Shown: positions 9,177-17,618 of the stretch, piece by piece
Layout: each line of letters opens with the position of its first letter
Numbering within the stretch: position 1 is the stretch's first letter
From: Spirillospora albida
GTDB taxonomy: Bacteria > Actinomycetota > Actinomycetes > Streptosporangiales > Streptosporangiaceae
DNA length: 64,000 nucleotides
Direction: 5' to 3'
NCBI RefSeq assembly: GCF_000718255.1
Contig: NZ_JOFJ01000002.1
Location: 186,001 to 250,000, forward strand
Made by a program: the position numbers and the translations under genes
Notes under the pieces: generated by a model
What the model was told of the DNA's origin: nothing
Seen by the model: only the letters and a program-made list of their open reading frames with translations
The model's database searches: none

Positions 9177-10787
9177 TCAGGGGCCGAGGACCTTGTGATC
9201 GTCTTTGCCGTTGGGGGCGGGCGGAGAGGCCAGGTCCTGCCGGAAACGGCGGTTCAGGGCCGCGCGGAGGCGGCCTCGCCGGGTGCGGCTCTCCGGGGCC
9301 TCGATACCCTTCTTGAGCGGACGGGCCAGCGCCACCGCCACGGGCGGGCGGGGGTCGGTGATGGGGGCGAGGCGCTCCTCGTCCAGGGGTTCTTCCACCT
9401 CGATGTACTCGCCGCTCGGGCGGCGGTGAATGCGGCCCGTTTCCAGCCCGTGCTGGACGAGGGCGAGGTCGCGGCGTTGCAGGCCCAGGCATATCCGGTA
9501 GGCGATGACGTACCCGAGAATGGGGCCGAGGATGATCGCGCAGCGGAAGAACCAGGTCGTCCAGAACAGCGGGATCTCGAAGGTGTGGGCGATGACGTCG
9601 TTGCCGCCGGCGGCCCACAGGACGCCGTAGAAGACGACGCCGCCGACGCCGATGCCCGTGCGGGCGGGGACGTCGCGGGGCCGGTCGAGCAGGTGGTGCA
9701 TTTCGCGGTCGCCCGTCACCCACCGTTCGAGGAACGGGTACGCGGCGAGGCCGGTGAACAGCAGGCCGGGGACGACCAGGGCCGGGACGATCACGCTCAT
9801 GGGCAGCGAGTGCCCGGCGACGGTGATCTCCCAGGCGGGCATCATGCGCAGTGAGCCCTCCAGCCAGCCCATGTACCAGTCGGGCTGGGAGCCGGAGCTG
9901 ATCGCGCCGGGGTCGTACGGGCCGAACAGCCAGACGGGGTTGATCTGGAAGAACGTCGCCATCAGCGCCGTGACGCCGAAGACCCACAGGAAGAACGCGG
10001 TCGTCTTGGCGATGAAGACCGGGAAGAAGGGGTAGCCGCGGACGGTCCTGTTGGAGCTGCCCTTGCCGGGGAACTGCGTGTGGGTCTGCCGCCAGGTGAG
10101 GACGATCGCGTGCAGCGGGATCAGGGCCGCGAGGATCCCCGGTATCAACAGGATGTGGATGACGTAGAGCCGCGGGATGATCTCCGTCCCGGGGAACTCG
10201 CCGCCGAACAGGAACATCAGCAGGTAGGAGCCGACGAGCGGGAGGGACGCGATGACGCCCTCCAGGATGCGCAGCCCGGTGCCCGAGAGCAGGTCGTCCG
10301 GCAGCGAGTAGCCGAACAGGCCGTTCAGCATGACGAGCATGAACAGGACGATCCCGATCAGCCAGTTCAGCTCGCGGGGCTTGCGGAACGCGCCGGTGAA
10401 GAAGTTCCGCAGCAGGTGGATCAGGATCGCCGCCATGAAGATGACCGTCGACCAGTGGTGGATCTGCCGCATGAGCAGGCCGCCGCGCACGTCGAAGCTG
10501 ATGTGCAGCGTGGACGCGTACGCCTCGCTCATCCGGACGCCGCGCAGCGGCTCGTAGGAGCCGTCGTAGACGACCTCCGCCATGCTCGGCTTGAAGAAGA
10601 AGGTCAGGAACACGCCCGTCAACAGGATGATGACGAACGAGTACATGGCGATCTCGCCGAGCAGGAAGCTCCAGTGGTCCGGGAAGGCCTTGCGGAGCGA
10701 CTTGCGCAGGAACGCCTGCCCGCCGAAGCGCTCGTCGATGGCCTTGTTGGCGGAGGTCAGGGCCTTGGGAGGGACGCGGTCGGTCAC
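9177..10787 (-). CDS. qcrB: Cytochrome bc1 complex cytochrome b subunit (solitary QcrB)
   Basis: Membrane subunit that oxidises menaquinol in the actinobacterial bc1-aa3 supercomplex. The 536-aa protein has paired haem-ligand histidines in two helices (RQIHHWST / ILIHLLRNF and YVIHILLIP / IPLHAIVL) and the Qo-site PDWY motif (SQPDWYMGW). It also has the long charged C-terminal extension usual in actinobacteria. The start is GTG at 10787 with GAGGTGG upstream. No qcrC, qcrA or cta genes are adjacent, so this is probably a second copy outside the normal qcrCAB cluster. A PucR-type regulator is divergent. Its partner subunits and use conditions cannot be told from the sequence. Confidence 0.9.
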   Translation of the reverse strand: MTDRVPPKALTSANKAIDERFGGQAFLRKSLRKAFPDHWSFLLGEIAMYSFVIILLTGVFLTFFFKPSMAEVVYDGSYEPLRGVRMSEAYASTLHISFDVRGGLLMRQIHHWSTVIFMAAILIHLLRNFFTGAFRKPRELNWLIGIVLFMLVMLNGLFGYSLPDDLLSGTGLRILEGVIASLPLVGSYLLMFLFGGEFPGTEIIPRLYVIHILLIPGILAALIPLHAIVLTWRQTHTQFPGKGSSNRTVRGYPFFPVFIAKTTAFFLWVFGVTALMATFFQINPVWLFGPYDPGAISSGSQPDWYMGWLEGSLRMMPAWEITVAGHSLPMSVIVPALVVPGLLFTGLAAYPFLERWVTGDREMHHLLDRPRDVPARTGIGVGGVVFYGVLWAAGGNDVIAHTFEIPLFWTTWFFRCAIILGPILGYVIAYRICLGLQRRDLALVQHGLETGRIHRRPSGEYIEVEEPLDEERLAPITDPRPPVAVALARPLKKGIEAPESRTRRGRLRAALNRRFRQDLASPPAPNGKDDHKVLGP

Positions 10788-10966
10788 GTGACCACCTCAC
10801 GTGGCGTGGTGTCTTCCCTCCACTGTCGCACCGGACGCGCCGGGCGGCCAGGGTCCCCCCACTTGTGTGGTTTCGTCAGGCTATCGGCCGAATCTGGTCG
10901 TTTCTCGACCTAGACTTTGCACACCTGGGACCACCAGGTCATGATTTGCCTCACATTCGACCCATA

Positions 10967-10980
10967 GGTAATTAATTACC
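10967..10980. promoter_or_regulatory. AT-rich 14-bp palindrome between qcrB and the PucR gene
   Basis: GGTAATTAATTACC is a perfect palindrome 48 bp upstream of the regulator start, strikingly AT-rich for this genome. A weaker CCTGG/CCAGG inverted repeat lies nearby (about 10924-10938). It is a candidate operator for autoregulation or qcrB control. Confidence 0.45.
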
Positions 10981-11028
10981 CCGTGTGTACGGCGCGCAAC
11001 GCAAGGGGACGAGCGGCGGGAGGTACAC

Positions 11029-12300
11029 GTGGCGGAAGAGGGTTCGACCGCTGACGGGCGCCCGTGGGCGGATCTGCCCCGGGAGCTCGCCGACCACATG
11101 CGGCCCCATCTCGACGAGGTGGCGGACGACATGATGCAGGAGATCCAGACGCGCGTCCGCGAGTACGACCGTCCCGGGGACGGGTCCTACTCGGGCACCC
11201 TCCGGCTCGCCGTCGAGCGCGTCCTGCACTACTTCGTGGACCGGGTGGCCGACCCCGGCCACGAGCCGGGCTCGGTCACCGACTTCTTCCGCGCGATCGG
11301 GCGCGGCGAGGCCGGCGAGGGCCGCAGCCTCGACGCGATGCAGACCGCGATGCGCGTCGGCGGCATGGTCGCCTGGCGGCGGCTCACCGAGGGCGCGGAG
11401 ACCCTCGAGGTCTCGCCGCGCATGCTGGGCGCGGTGGGGGAGGCGCTGATGCAGTTCCAAGACGAGCTCGCCGCCGCCGCGGCGGAGGGGTTCGCGCAGG
11501 CCAAGGCCGCCGTCGCGGGGGAGATGCAGCGCCGCCGCAAGCGGCTGCTCGACCTCATGTTCGCCGACCCGGCGGCCACCTCCGAGGCGATCGCCGACCT
11601 CGCCGCCGCCGCGCACTGGCCCGTCCCGCGGACCGTCGCGGCCGTCGCGCTGGGCTCGCACGACGCCCGCAAGACCGCGTTCCCGCCGGACATCCTCGCC
11701 GACCTCACCCGGCGCACCCCGAGCCTGATCATTCCGGACCCGGACGGCCCGGGGCGCGCGAAGCTCGTCGACCGCGCCCTCGCCGGCACCCTCGCCGTCG
11801 TCGGCCCGACCGTCCCGGTGACGGAGGCGGCCCGGTCGATCCAGTGGGCCCGCAAGACGCTCGGCCTCGTGAGCCGCGGCGTCATCGAGGCGGACGCGGG
11901 CGTGATCCGCAGCGTCGAGCACATGTCCACGCTGATCCTGTTCCAGGACGAGGAGCTCATCACGTCTCTGGCGGAGCTGCGGCTGGCGCCCCTCGCGCAC
12001 CTGCGCCCCAGCCAGCAGGACCGCCTCGCCGAGACGCTCCTCGCCTGGCTCCAGTCCGGCCGCAACGCCAACGAGGTCGCGATGCGGTTGCACGTCCACC
12101 CGCAGACCGTCCGGTACCGCCTCCGGCAGCTGGAGGAGCTTTTCGGCGACCAGCTCCTGGACCCCGACCTCCGCTTCGACCTGGAGATCGTCCTGCGGGC
12201 CCGCGCGCTCCTGGCCGACAAGCCGGGCGAGCACATCATCCCGCAGGCGCGCGAGGCCGTGGGGGAGAGCGGTGAGGTGGTCAGCTTCCGGCGCGGCTGA
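11029..12300 (+). CDS. PucR-type helix-turn-helix transcriptional regulator
   Basis: 423 aa. The N-terminal part is helical and hydrophilic; the middle resembles the GGDEF-like fold of CdaR/PucR proteins. The C-terminus holds the HTH_30 domain with NANEVAMRLHVHPQTVRYRL (about residues 345-364). The start is GTG at 11029 behind GGGAGGTACAC. Proteins of this architecture in actinobacteria include the fatty-acid regulator FasR, but no fab genes are here. It is divergent from the solitary qcrB, making that a possible target. The ligand is unknown. Confidence 0.85.
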   Translation: MAEEGSTADGRPWADLPRELADHMRPHLDEVADDMMQEIQTRVREYDRPGDGSYSGTLRLAVERVLHYFVDRVADPGHEPGSVTDFFRAIGRGEAGEGRSLDAMQTAMRVGGMVAWRRLTEGAETLEVSPRMLGAVGEALMQFQDELAAAAAEGFAQAKAAVAGEMQRRRKRLLDLMFADPAATSEAIADLAAAAHWPVPRTVAAVALGSHDARKTAFPPDILADLTRRTPSLIIPDPDGPGRAKLVDRALAGTLAVVGPTVPVTEAARSIQWARKTLGLVSRGVIEADAGVIRSVEHMSTLILFQDEELITSLAELRLAPLAHLRPSQQDRLAETLLAWLQSGRNANEVAMRLHVHPQTVRYRLRQLEELFGDQLLDPDLRFDLEIVLRARALLADKPGEHIIPQAREAVGESGEVVSFRRG

Positions 12301-12318
12301 CGTTCCGGGCGGCTCCGG

Positions 12319-12347
12319 CCTGCTCCTCCCTCACCAGGAGGAGCAGG
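12319..12347. terminator. Bidirectional terminator between the PucR and DUF4173 genes
   Basis: Arms CCTGCTCCTCC (12319-12329) and its complement (12337-12347) form a perfect 11-bp stem with a 7-nt loop. It sits at the convergent ends of the two genes and overlaps the last codons of the minus-strand gene. Confidence 0.65.
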
Positions 12348-14202
12348 TGCCGGCCGGTCGCCTCTCGAGGATCTCTCGCGCCCTCTGCCGGGCGAGGTTG
12401 GCGGCCGCGGCGGGATCCTCCTCGCGCAGCCGGTTCTGGATCGGCTGCAGCGCGCACGACCGCTGCGGCTCGGGAAGCCGGTCCAGGGCCGGGACGGCGT
12501 CCGCCGACAGCTCGCCCAGGTACCAGCCGTCGATCTTCCCGGTCTCCTCGAACCGCGTGACGTTCCGCTCGGCGATGAACCCGTCCGGGTTGAGGACGGC
12601 CAGGGCGATGAACGCCGCCGCGCCGCTGCCCGCGACCGCGCGCGGCAGCCAGGCCGCCCGCCACCGCGCCCCGGCCGCCGCGACGAGCACGATCACGAGG
12701 CCGAGCCACAGCTCGAACGCGTGCACCCACAGCCGGAGCCGCGTCCACCCGAACGTCTCCTCGTACAGGTAGAGCCTCCGCAGCGCGACCGCGACGACGA
12801 CCAGCGTCAGCGCGCACAGCGTCCCGAGCAGGACCCGGACGGTCGCCCGGTCGCCCCGCGCCGCCGTCGGCGCGTACCGGACGGCGAACGCCAGCACCGC
12901 GAGGACCAGCACCGTCACGATGACGAGCTGGAAGAACCCCTCCCGCGCGTACTCGGCGTACGTCAGGCCCGTCGCGCGCAGCACCCGGTCACGGTCGGAC
13001 GCCAGGAACACCCTGGCCTGCACGGTGCAGAAGGCGAGGAACAGCAGGTCGAGCATGGCGATCGGCACCGCCCACGCCCAGCGTCCCGCCGGGGCCGGCC
13101 TCTGCGGGGCGAGCGCCTTCAGCGGCGGCGGCGTCTGCGCGAGCGTCACGGCCGCGAACGCCACCGCGGCCGTCGCCGCGCCCACGACCACGTACAGCAG
13201 GACCGACCCGATCGACAGGTCCGGGACGAGCCCGGCCGCCAGGTCGCCGAACGCCGCGTCCGCCATGGCGAACAGCCCGCCGAACACCGAGAGCAGGGCG
13301 CCGGCGATGAGCGCCGTCCGGATCACCGGCCAGGCCCGGCCCCGCCCCGGCACGATCAGGCCCTGTAGCCCGCGTGCCGACCAGGACGCCATGCGGATCC
13401 CGGCGGGCGGCAGCGCGAGCCCGCCCCCGATCACCTCGACCCACGTCCGCCCGCCCGCCAGCGCATAGGACGCGATGGGGACCGCGAGCACCACCGCGAG
13501 GCCCACGACCCACTCCGCGTCCCGGACCGCCGCGACGGAGACGAGCAGGAGGGCAAGCAGCCCGAACGCGAGGCCCGTCCGGTTGACCCGCGCGAACCCG
13601 CTCCTCTTCGGCTGGACGAGCCGGCCCGCCTCCCGGAGCGACACGCCCGCGACGCAGGCCAGCGTGATCGCCGTGAGCAGCAGCCCCACTCCGAACCGCT
13701 CCGCCCTCAGAGCGGGCACGACCGCCACCGATCCCACGACGGCCGCGATCACGGCCCCGAGGACGAGCCGCCCCGACGGGGGCCGCTCGGGTTCCTTCCA
13801 GGCGAGGAACATCCGCTCCAGCGCCGTCTGTTCCCGCACCGGGAGCGGCGGCCGAGGAGCCCCGGGTCCCCGCCCGTATCCCCAGTCCGGCGGACCGGGC
13901 GCAGGGCGCACCCACCCACCGGGCGCCCCATACCCCGGCCCCCCGCCCGGGTAAGGAGCGGCACCGACTGGCGGCCCCCCGACATGCGGAACGCCCACGC
14001 CGTGCACCGCCGCCCCACCCTGCTCCTGTGCGACGCCGCCCTGGGGCGGAGTCGCGCCTTCCCTCGGCGGTTCGACGCCGGGGGCCGTGGTGGGGTGTGG
14101 GGGTGTGCTCTGGTCCTTGGGCGCGGCTTGTTCCGGCGGCTCGTCCCGGACGTCTTCGGTGGACGGCGTCCAGAAGCCGTGGGACTCGGGGTCGTTCGTC
14201 AT
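12331..14202 (-). CDS. DUF4153/DUF4173 multi-pass membrane protein
   Basis: 623 aa. Residues 1 to about 130 are a disordered Pro/Gly/Gln-rich cytoplasmic region (PPQGG, PGYGAPGGW). About 12 hydrophobic segments follow, with a conserved FGWTRLRLWVH motif typical of the DUF4173 family, then a Cys-containing extracellular tail. The ATG at 14202 overlaps the kinase stop (ATGA), so it is the third gene of a regulator-kinase-membrane protein operon. The function is unknown; the tight coupling suggests it could be an accessory sensor or the output of the two-component system. Confidence 0.8.
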   Translation of the reverse strand: MTNDPESHGFWTPSTEDVRDEPPEQAAPKDQSTPPHPTTAPGVEPPREGATPPQGGVAQEQGGAAVHGVGVPHVGGPPVGAAPYPGGGPGYGAPGGWVRPAPGPPDWGYGRGPGAPRPPLPVREQTALERMFLAWKEPERPPSGRLVLGAVIAAVVGSVAVVPALRAERFGVGLLLTAITLACVAGVSLREAGRLVQPKRSGFARVNRTGLAFGLLALLLVSVAAVRDAEWVVGLAVVLAVPIASYALAGGRTWVEVIGGGLALPPAGIRMASWSARGLQGLIVPGRGRAWPVIRTALIAGALLSVFGGLFAMADAAFGDLAAGLVPDLSIGSVLLYVVVGAATAAVAFAAVTLAQTPPPLKALAPQRPAPAGRWAWAVPIAMLDLLFLAFCTVQARVFLASDRDRVLRATGLTYAEYAREGFFQLVIVTVLVLAVLAFAVRYAPTAARGDRATVRVLLGTLCALTLVVVAVALRRLYLYEETFGWTRLRLWVHAFELWLGLVIVLVAAAGARWRAAWLPRAVAGSGAAAFIALAVLNPDGFIAERNVTRFEETGKIDGWYLGELSADAVPALDRLPEPQRSCALQPIQNRLREEDPAAAANLARQRAREILERRPAGTCSSW

Positions 14203-15254
14203 CTCGGCGCTCTCGTCGTGGGGTGGGAGGGGATGGTGACGCGGATCCGGCAGCCGGACGGGGTGTCCAGGACGGTGATGCGGCCACCGTGGAGTTCGGT
14301 CGCCCAGCGGGCGATGGCGAGGCCCAGTCCGGTGCCGCCGCCGGGGGTGCCCGTCTGCGGACCGGACGCGGCGCCCCTGGAGAAGCGTTCGAAGACCCGG
14401 GTGCGTTCGCCCGGCGGGATGCCGGGGCCGCTGTCCGCCACGTCCAGGACGAGGCCGTCCGGGCCGGAGCGGGCGGTCACGGTCACGGGTTCGCCCGGGG
14501 GGCCGTGGCGGGCGGCGTTGTCGAGGAGGTTCGCGACCACCTGGTGGAGGCGGTCGCGGTCGGCGGTGGCGTGCAGGCCGGGGGCGACGTCGGTCGTGAA
14601 GGCGACGTCGGGGTGGCCCGCGGCGGCCTCGGCGGTGACGTCGGCGATGAAGGACGCGATGTCGAGGTCGGCGAGGTCGAGGGGGGCGGCGCCGGCGTCG
14701 ACCCGGGACAGGTCGAGGAGCTGGGTGATGAGGCGGCCGAGGCGCTCGGTCTGGTCGAGGGCGGACTCCAGGACGTCCGGCGTGGCGGGGGTGACGCCGT
14801 CGGCGACGTTCTCCAGGACGGCGCGGAGCGCGCTGATGGGCGTCCGGAGCTCGTGCGAGACGTTCGCGACGAACTCGCGGCGCTGGCGGTCGACTTCGGC
14901 GAGGTCGGCGGCCATCGTGTTGAAGGCCTGGGCGAGTTCGCCGACCTCGTCGCGGGACGTGGCGCGGACGCGGCGGGTGTAGTCGCCGCGGGCCATGGCG
15001 CGGGCGGCGGCGGTCATCTCGCGCAGCGGCGCGGTCATGCCGTGCGCGATGAGCTGCATGACGACGAGGGAGAGGAGGAGGCCGACGGGCAGCGTCTGGC
15101 GGGCGCGGAGGCCGAGGGGGTACCCCCACAGGACGATCAGCGCGGCGGTGCAGGCGGTGACGACGACGGTGATGCCGAACTTGACCTTGATGGAGCGGAG
15201 CGGGTCCAGGGGCCGGGGCAGCTTTGTCCACAGCCTGTGGACAACGGGGGTCAC
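14199..15254 (-). CDS. Sensor histidine kinase, HAMP type, with minimal extracellular loop
   Basis: 351 aa. Two transmembrane segments lie close together (about residues 22-44 and 49-66), leaving only a few extracellular residues. HAMP, HisKA (FVANVSHELRTP) and HATPase (NLLDNAARHG; DSGPGIPP; GTGLGLAI) domains follow. A near-absent sensor loop is typical of intramembrane-sensing kinases that rely on a membrane partner, and the downstream DUF4173 protein is a candidate. The GTG start overlaps the regulator stop by 4 bp (GTGA). Confidence 0.9.
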   Translation of the reverse strand: MTPVVHRLWTKLPRPLDPLRSIKVKFGITVVVTACTAALIVLWGYPLGLRARQTLPVGLLLSLVVMQLIAHGMTAPLREMTAAARAMARGDYTRRVRATSRDEVGELAQAFNTMAADLAEVDRQRREFVANVSHELRTPISALRAVLENVADGVTPATPDVLESALDQTERLGRLITQLLDLSRVDAGAAPLDLADLDIASFIADVTAEAAAGHPDVAFTTDVAPGLHATADRDRLHQVVANLLDNAARHGPPGEPVTVTARSGPDGLVLDVADSGPGIPPGERTRVFERFSRGAASGPQTGTPGGGTGLGLAIARWATELHGGRITVLDTPSGCRIRVTIPSHPTTRAPR

Positions 15255-15928
15255 GCGGTCTCCAGGCTGTAGCCGACGCCGTGCACGGTGCGGATGAGGT
15301 CGGCTCCGAGCTTGCGGCGCAACGCCTTGACGTGGGTGTCGACGACGCGGGTGCCGGAGCCGTCCGTCCAGTCCCAGACCTGTTCGAGCAGGACGGCGCG
15401 GGTCAGGACGGTGCCCTGGTTGCGGGCCAGGCAGCTGAGCAGGTCGAACTCGGTGGGCGTGAGGTGCACCTCGGTGCCGGCGCGGCGGACGCGGCGGGCC
15501 GCGGGGTCGATCTCGAGGGGGCCCGCGCGCAGCGGCGTGGGGGCGGGCTGGTCGGCGGCGCGGCCGACGCGGCGCAGGACGGCGCGGATCCGCGCGACGA
15601 GCTCGCGCATGCTGAACGGCTTCGTGAGGTAGTCGTCCGCGCCGACGCCGAGGCCGACGAGGAGATCGGTCTCGTCGTCCCGGGCGGTCAGCATGAGGAC
15701 GGGCACGGGCCGTTCGGCCTGGACGCGGCGGCACACCTCCAGGCCGTCGAAGCCGGGGAGCATCACGTCGAGGACGATGAGGTGCGGTTCCCGGTCCCGG
15801 GCGCGCTCGACGGCGGCGGGGCCGTCGGCGGCGAGGTCGACCGTGAACCCCTCGGCCGCCAGCCGGTCCGCCACCGCCTTCGCGATCGTGGGTTCGTCCT
15901 CGACGACGAGGATGCGGGTCTCGTTCAC
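15251..15928 (-). CDS. OmpR/PhoB-family response regulator
   Basis: 225 aa. The receiver domain has the acidic pair (VVEDEP), phospho-acceptor Asp in VLDVMLPG, Thr in LMLTARDD and Lys in LTKPF. The winged-helix DNA-binding domain has LTPTEFDLLSCLARN and VDTHVKALRRKLG. It starts with GTG at 15928 and is first gene of the operon with the kinase and DUF4173 protein. The 63-bp gap to the upstream gene must hold the promoter unless it reads through. Confidence 0.92.
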   Translation of the reverse strand: MNETRILVVEDEPTIAKAVADRLAAEGFTVDLAADGPAAVERARDREPHLIVLDVMLPGFDGLEVCRRVQAERPVPVLMLTARDDETDLLVGLGVGADDYLTKPFSMRELVARIRAVLRRVGRAADQPAPTPLRAGPLEIDPAARRVRRAGTEVHLTPTEFDLLSCLARNQGTVLTRAVLLEQVWDWTDGSGTRVVDTHVKALRRKLGADLIRTVHGVGYSLETA

Positions 15929-15991
15929 CTGCCCGACTGTAGATGCCGGGTTTGTATGCGGTGAGAGCGAAATGTGTAGGTTCTGTGTTGA

Positions 15992-17473
15992 TCAGGGGCC
16001 GATCGGCCAGGTGTGCACGGGCTCGTTGTCGGCCAGCCGGTCCAGGTACGTCCGGGTCATCATGCGCAGCGCCTCGTGGCGCGGCGTGTTGAACGACTCC
16101 TCCAGCGACTCGACGGTGGCGATCTGCCAGGCCGCGCCGGTCTGGCCGGTGACGCAGCGCCGCTCGACGATGCCGAGGAGCCGGTCGCGGCGGGCCGGGT
16201 CGACGCCCCACCGGTCGAGGCCCTCGTGGGCGAGCGGCAGCAGCTTGCGCAGGATCAGCTCGGTGGCGGGAACGTCCCCCATGCCGGGCCAGTAGAGCGT
16301 CGAGTCCAGGCCGTCGCGCGCGGCTCGGTGCAGGTTGTCCTCGGCGGTGGCGAAGGACATGCGCGTCCATACCGGACGGTCCTCCTCGGCCAGCATCCGG
16401 ACGAGCCCGTAGTAGAACGCGCCGTTCGCGATGACGTCGGCGACGGTCGGGCCGGCGGGCAGCACACGGTTCTCGACGCGCAGGTGGGGACGGCCCTTCA
16501 CGACGGCGTAGATCGGACGGTTCCAGCGGTAGATCGTGCCGTTGTGGAGGGTGAGCTCACCGAGCTGCGGGATGCCGCCGGCGTCGAGGACGGCGAGCGG
16601 GTCCTCCTCGTCGCACAGCGGGAGCAGGGCGGGGAAGTAGCGGGTGTTCTCCTCGAACAGGTCGAAGACGGAGGTCACCCACCGCTCCCCGAACCACACG
16701 CGGGGACGGACGCCCTGCGCGATGAGCTCGTCCGGACGCGTGTCCGTGGCCTGCTCGAACAGCGTGATGCGGGACTCCTGCCAGAGGCGGTGCCCGAACA
16801 GGAACGGCGAGTTCGCCGCCATCGCGACCTGCGGACCGGCGATCGCCTGGGCCGCGTTCCAGTAGGCGCCGAACTCGTCGGGGCTCACCTGCAGATGGAA
16901 CTGGACGCTCGTGCACGCGGCCTCGGGGATGATGCAGTCGGCGTGCATCCGCAGCGGTTCGGGGCCGTCGATCGCGATGTGCAGCTCCTCGCCGCGCGCC
17001 GCGAAGATCTGGTCGTTGAGCATCTTGTAGCGGGCGTTGGAGGAGAGCGTCTCCTCCCCGATGTCCGCGCGGCGCAGGGTCGGCAGGATGCCGATCATGA
17101 CGAGCCGTCCGCCGACCTCGCGGGCCCGCTCGTCGGCGTGGTTGAGATGGTCCCTGACCTCCACCTCCAGTTCGCCGGTGCCCTCGCCGCCGAGTTCGCG
17201 CGGCGGAATGTTGATCTCGAGGTTGAACTGGCCGAGCTCCGTCGCCCAGGCCGGGTCGGCGATGGCCTTCAGGACGTCGGCATTGCGCATGAGCGGGTCG
17301 CCGAGCGCGTCGATCAGGTTGAGCTCGATCTCCAGTCCGATGTGGGGGCGTTCGAAGTCGAACTGCGATTCGCCCAGCATGCGGGCCAGGACGTCCAGGC
17401 ACCTGCGTACCTTTTCCCGGTACCGCCGCCGGTCCTCGCCACTGATGGTGACCGAAGCCACGTCCCTGCCCAT
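15992..17473 (-). CDS. Glutamate-cysteine ligase family 2 (GCS2) protein
   Basis: 493 aa. The ATP-dependent carboxylate-amine ligase fold has the GCS2 signature regions (IGLEIELNLID, LGQFNLEINIP, TSVQFHLQVSP, NSPFLFG, LRVENRVLPAGP). Family members make gamma-glutamyl bonds. In mycothiol-producing actinobacteria the physiological substrate of this longer paralogue is unclear; EgtA-type ergothioneine synthesis is one option, but no other egt genes are near. The ATG at 17473 lies within a short gap divergent from an orphan kinase gene. Confidence 0.8.
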   Translation of the reverse strand: MGRDVASVTISGEDRRRYREKVRRCLDVLARMLGESQFDFERPHIGLEIELNLIDALGDPLMRNADVLKAIADPAWATELGQFNLEINIPPRELGGEGTGELEVEVRDHLNHADERAREVGGRLVMIGILPTLRRADIGEETLSSNARYKMLNDQIFAARGEELHIAIDGPEPLRMHADCIIPEAACTSVQFHLQVSPDEFGAYWNAAQAIAGPQVAMAANSPFLFGHRLWQESRITLFEQATDTRPDELIAQGVRPRVWFGERWVTSVFDLFEENTRYFPALLPLCDEEDPLAVLDAGGIPQLGELTLHNGTIYRWNRPIYAVVKGRPHLRVENRVLPAGPTVADVIANGAFYYGLVRMLAEEDRPVWTRMSFATAEDNLHRAARDGLDSTLYWPGMGDVPATELILRKLLPLAHEGLDRWGVDPARRDRLLGIVERRCVTGQTGAAWQIATVESLEESFNTPRHEALRMMTRTYLDRLADNEPVHTWPIGP

Positions 17474-17618
17474 GTGTTCCCGTCCCTGTGCTCCGGAGGA
17501 ACCGTCATAAAACGGATGTCCAACGGAAGGGGGGTGAAAACCCGGCGCGCTTTCGGGGTTGGTGATTTGTGACCGGTCGGTAGCGTAGGTCACCGCCGGT
17601 GCACCAGGGAGGCAGCCC

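Noticed and set aside
12331..15231. A single 966-aa minus-strand frame spanning kinase and DUF4173 genes
   Set aside because: Its first part is a shadow of the kinase in another frame. The real DUF4173 start is ATG 14202, overlapping the kinase stop.
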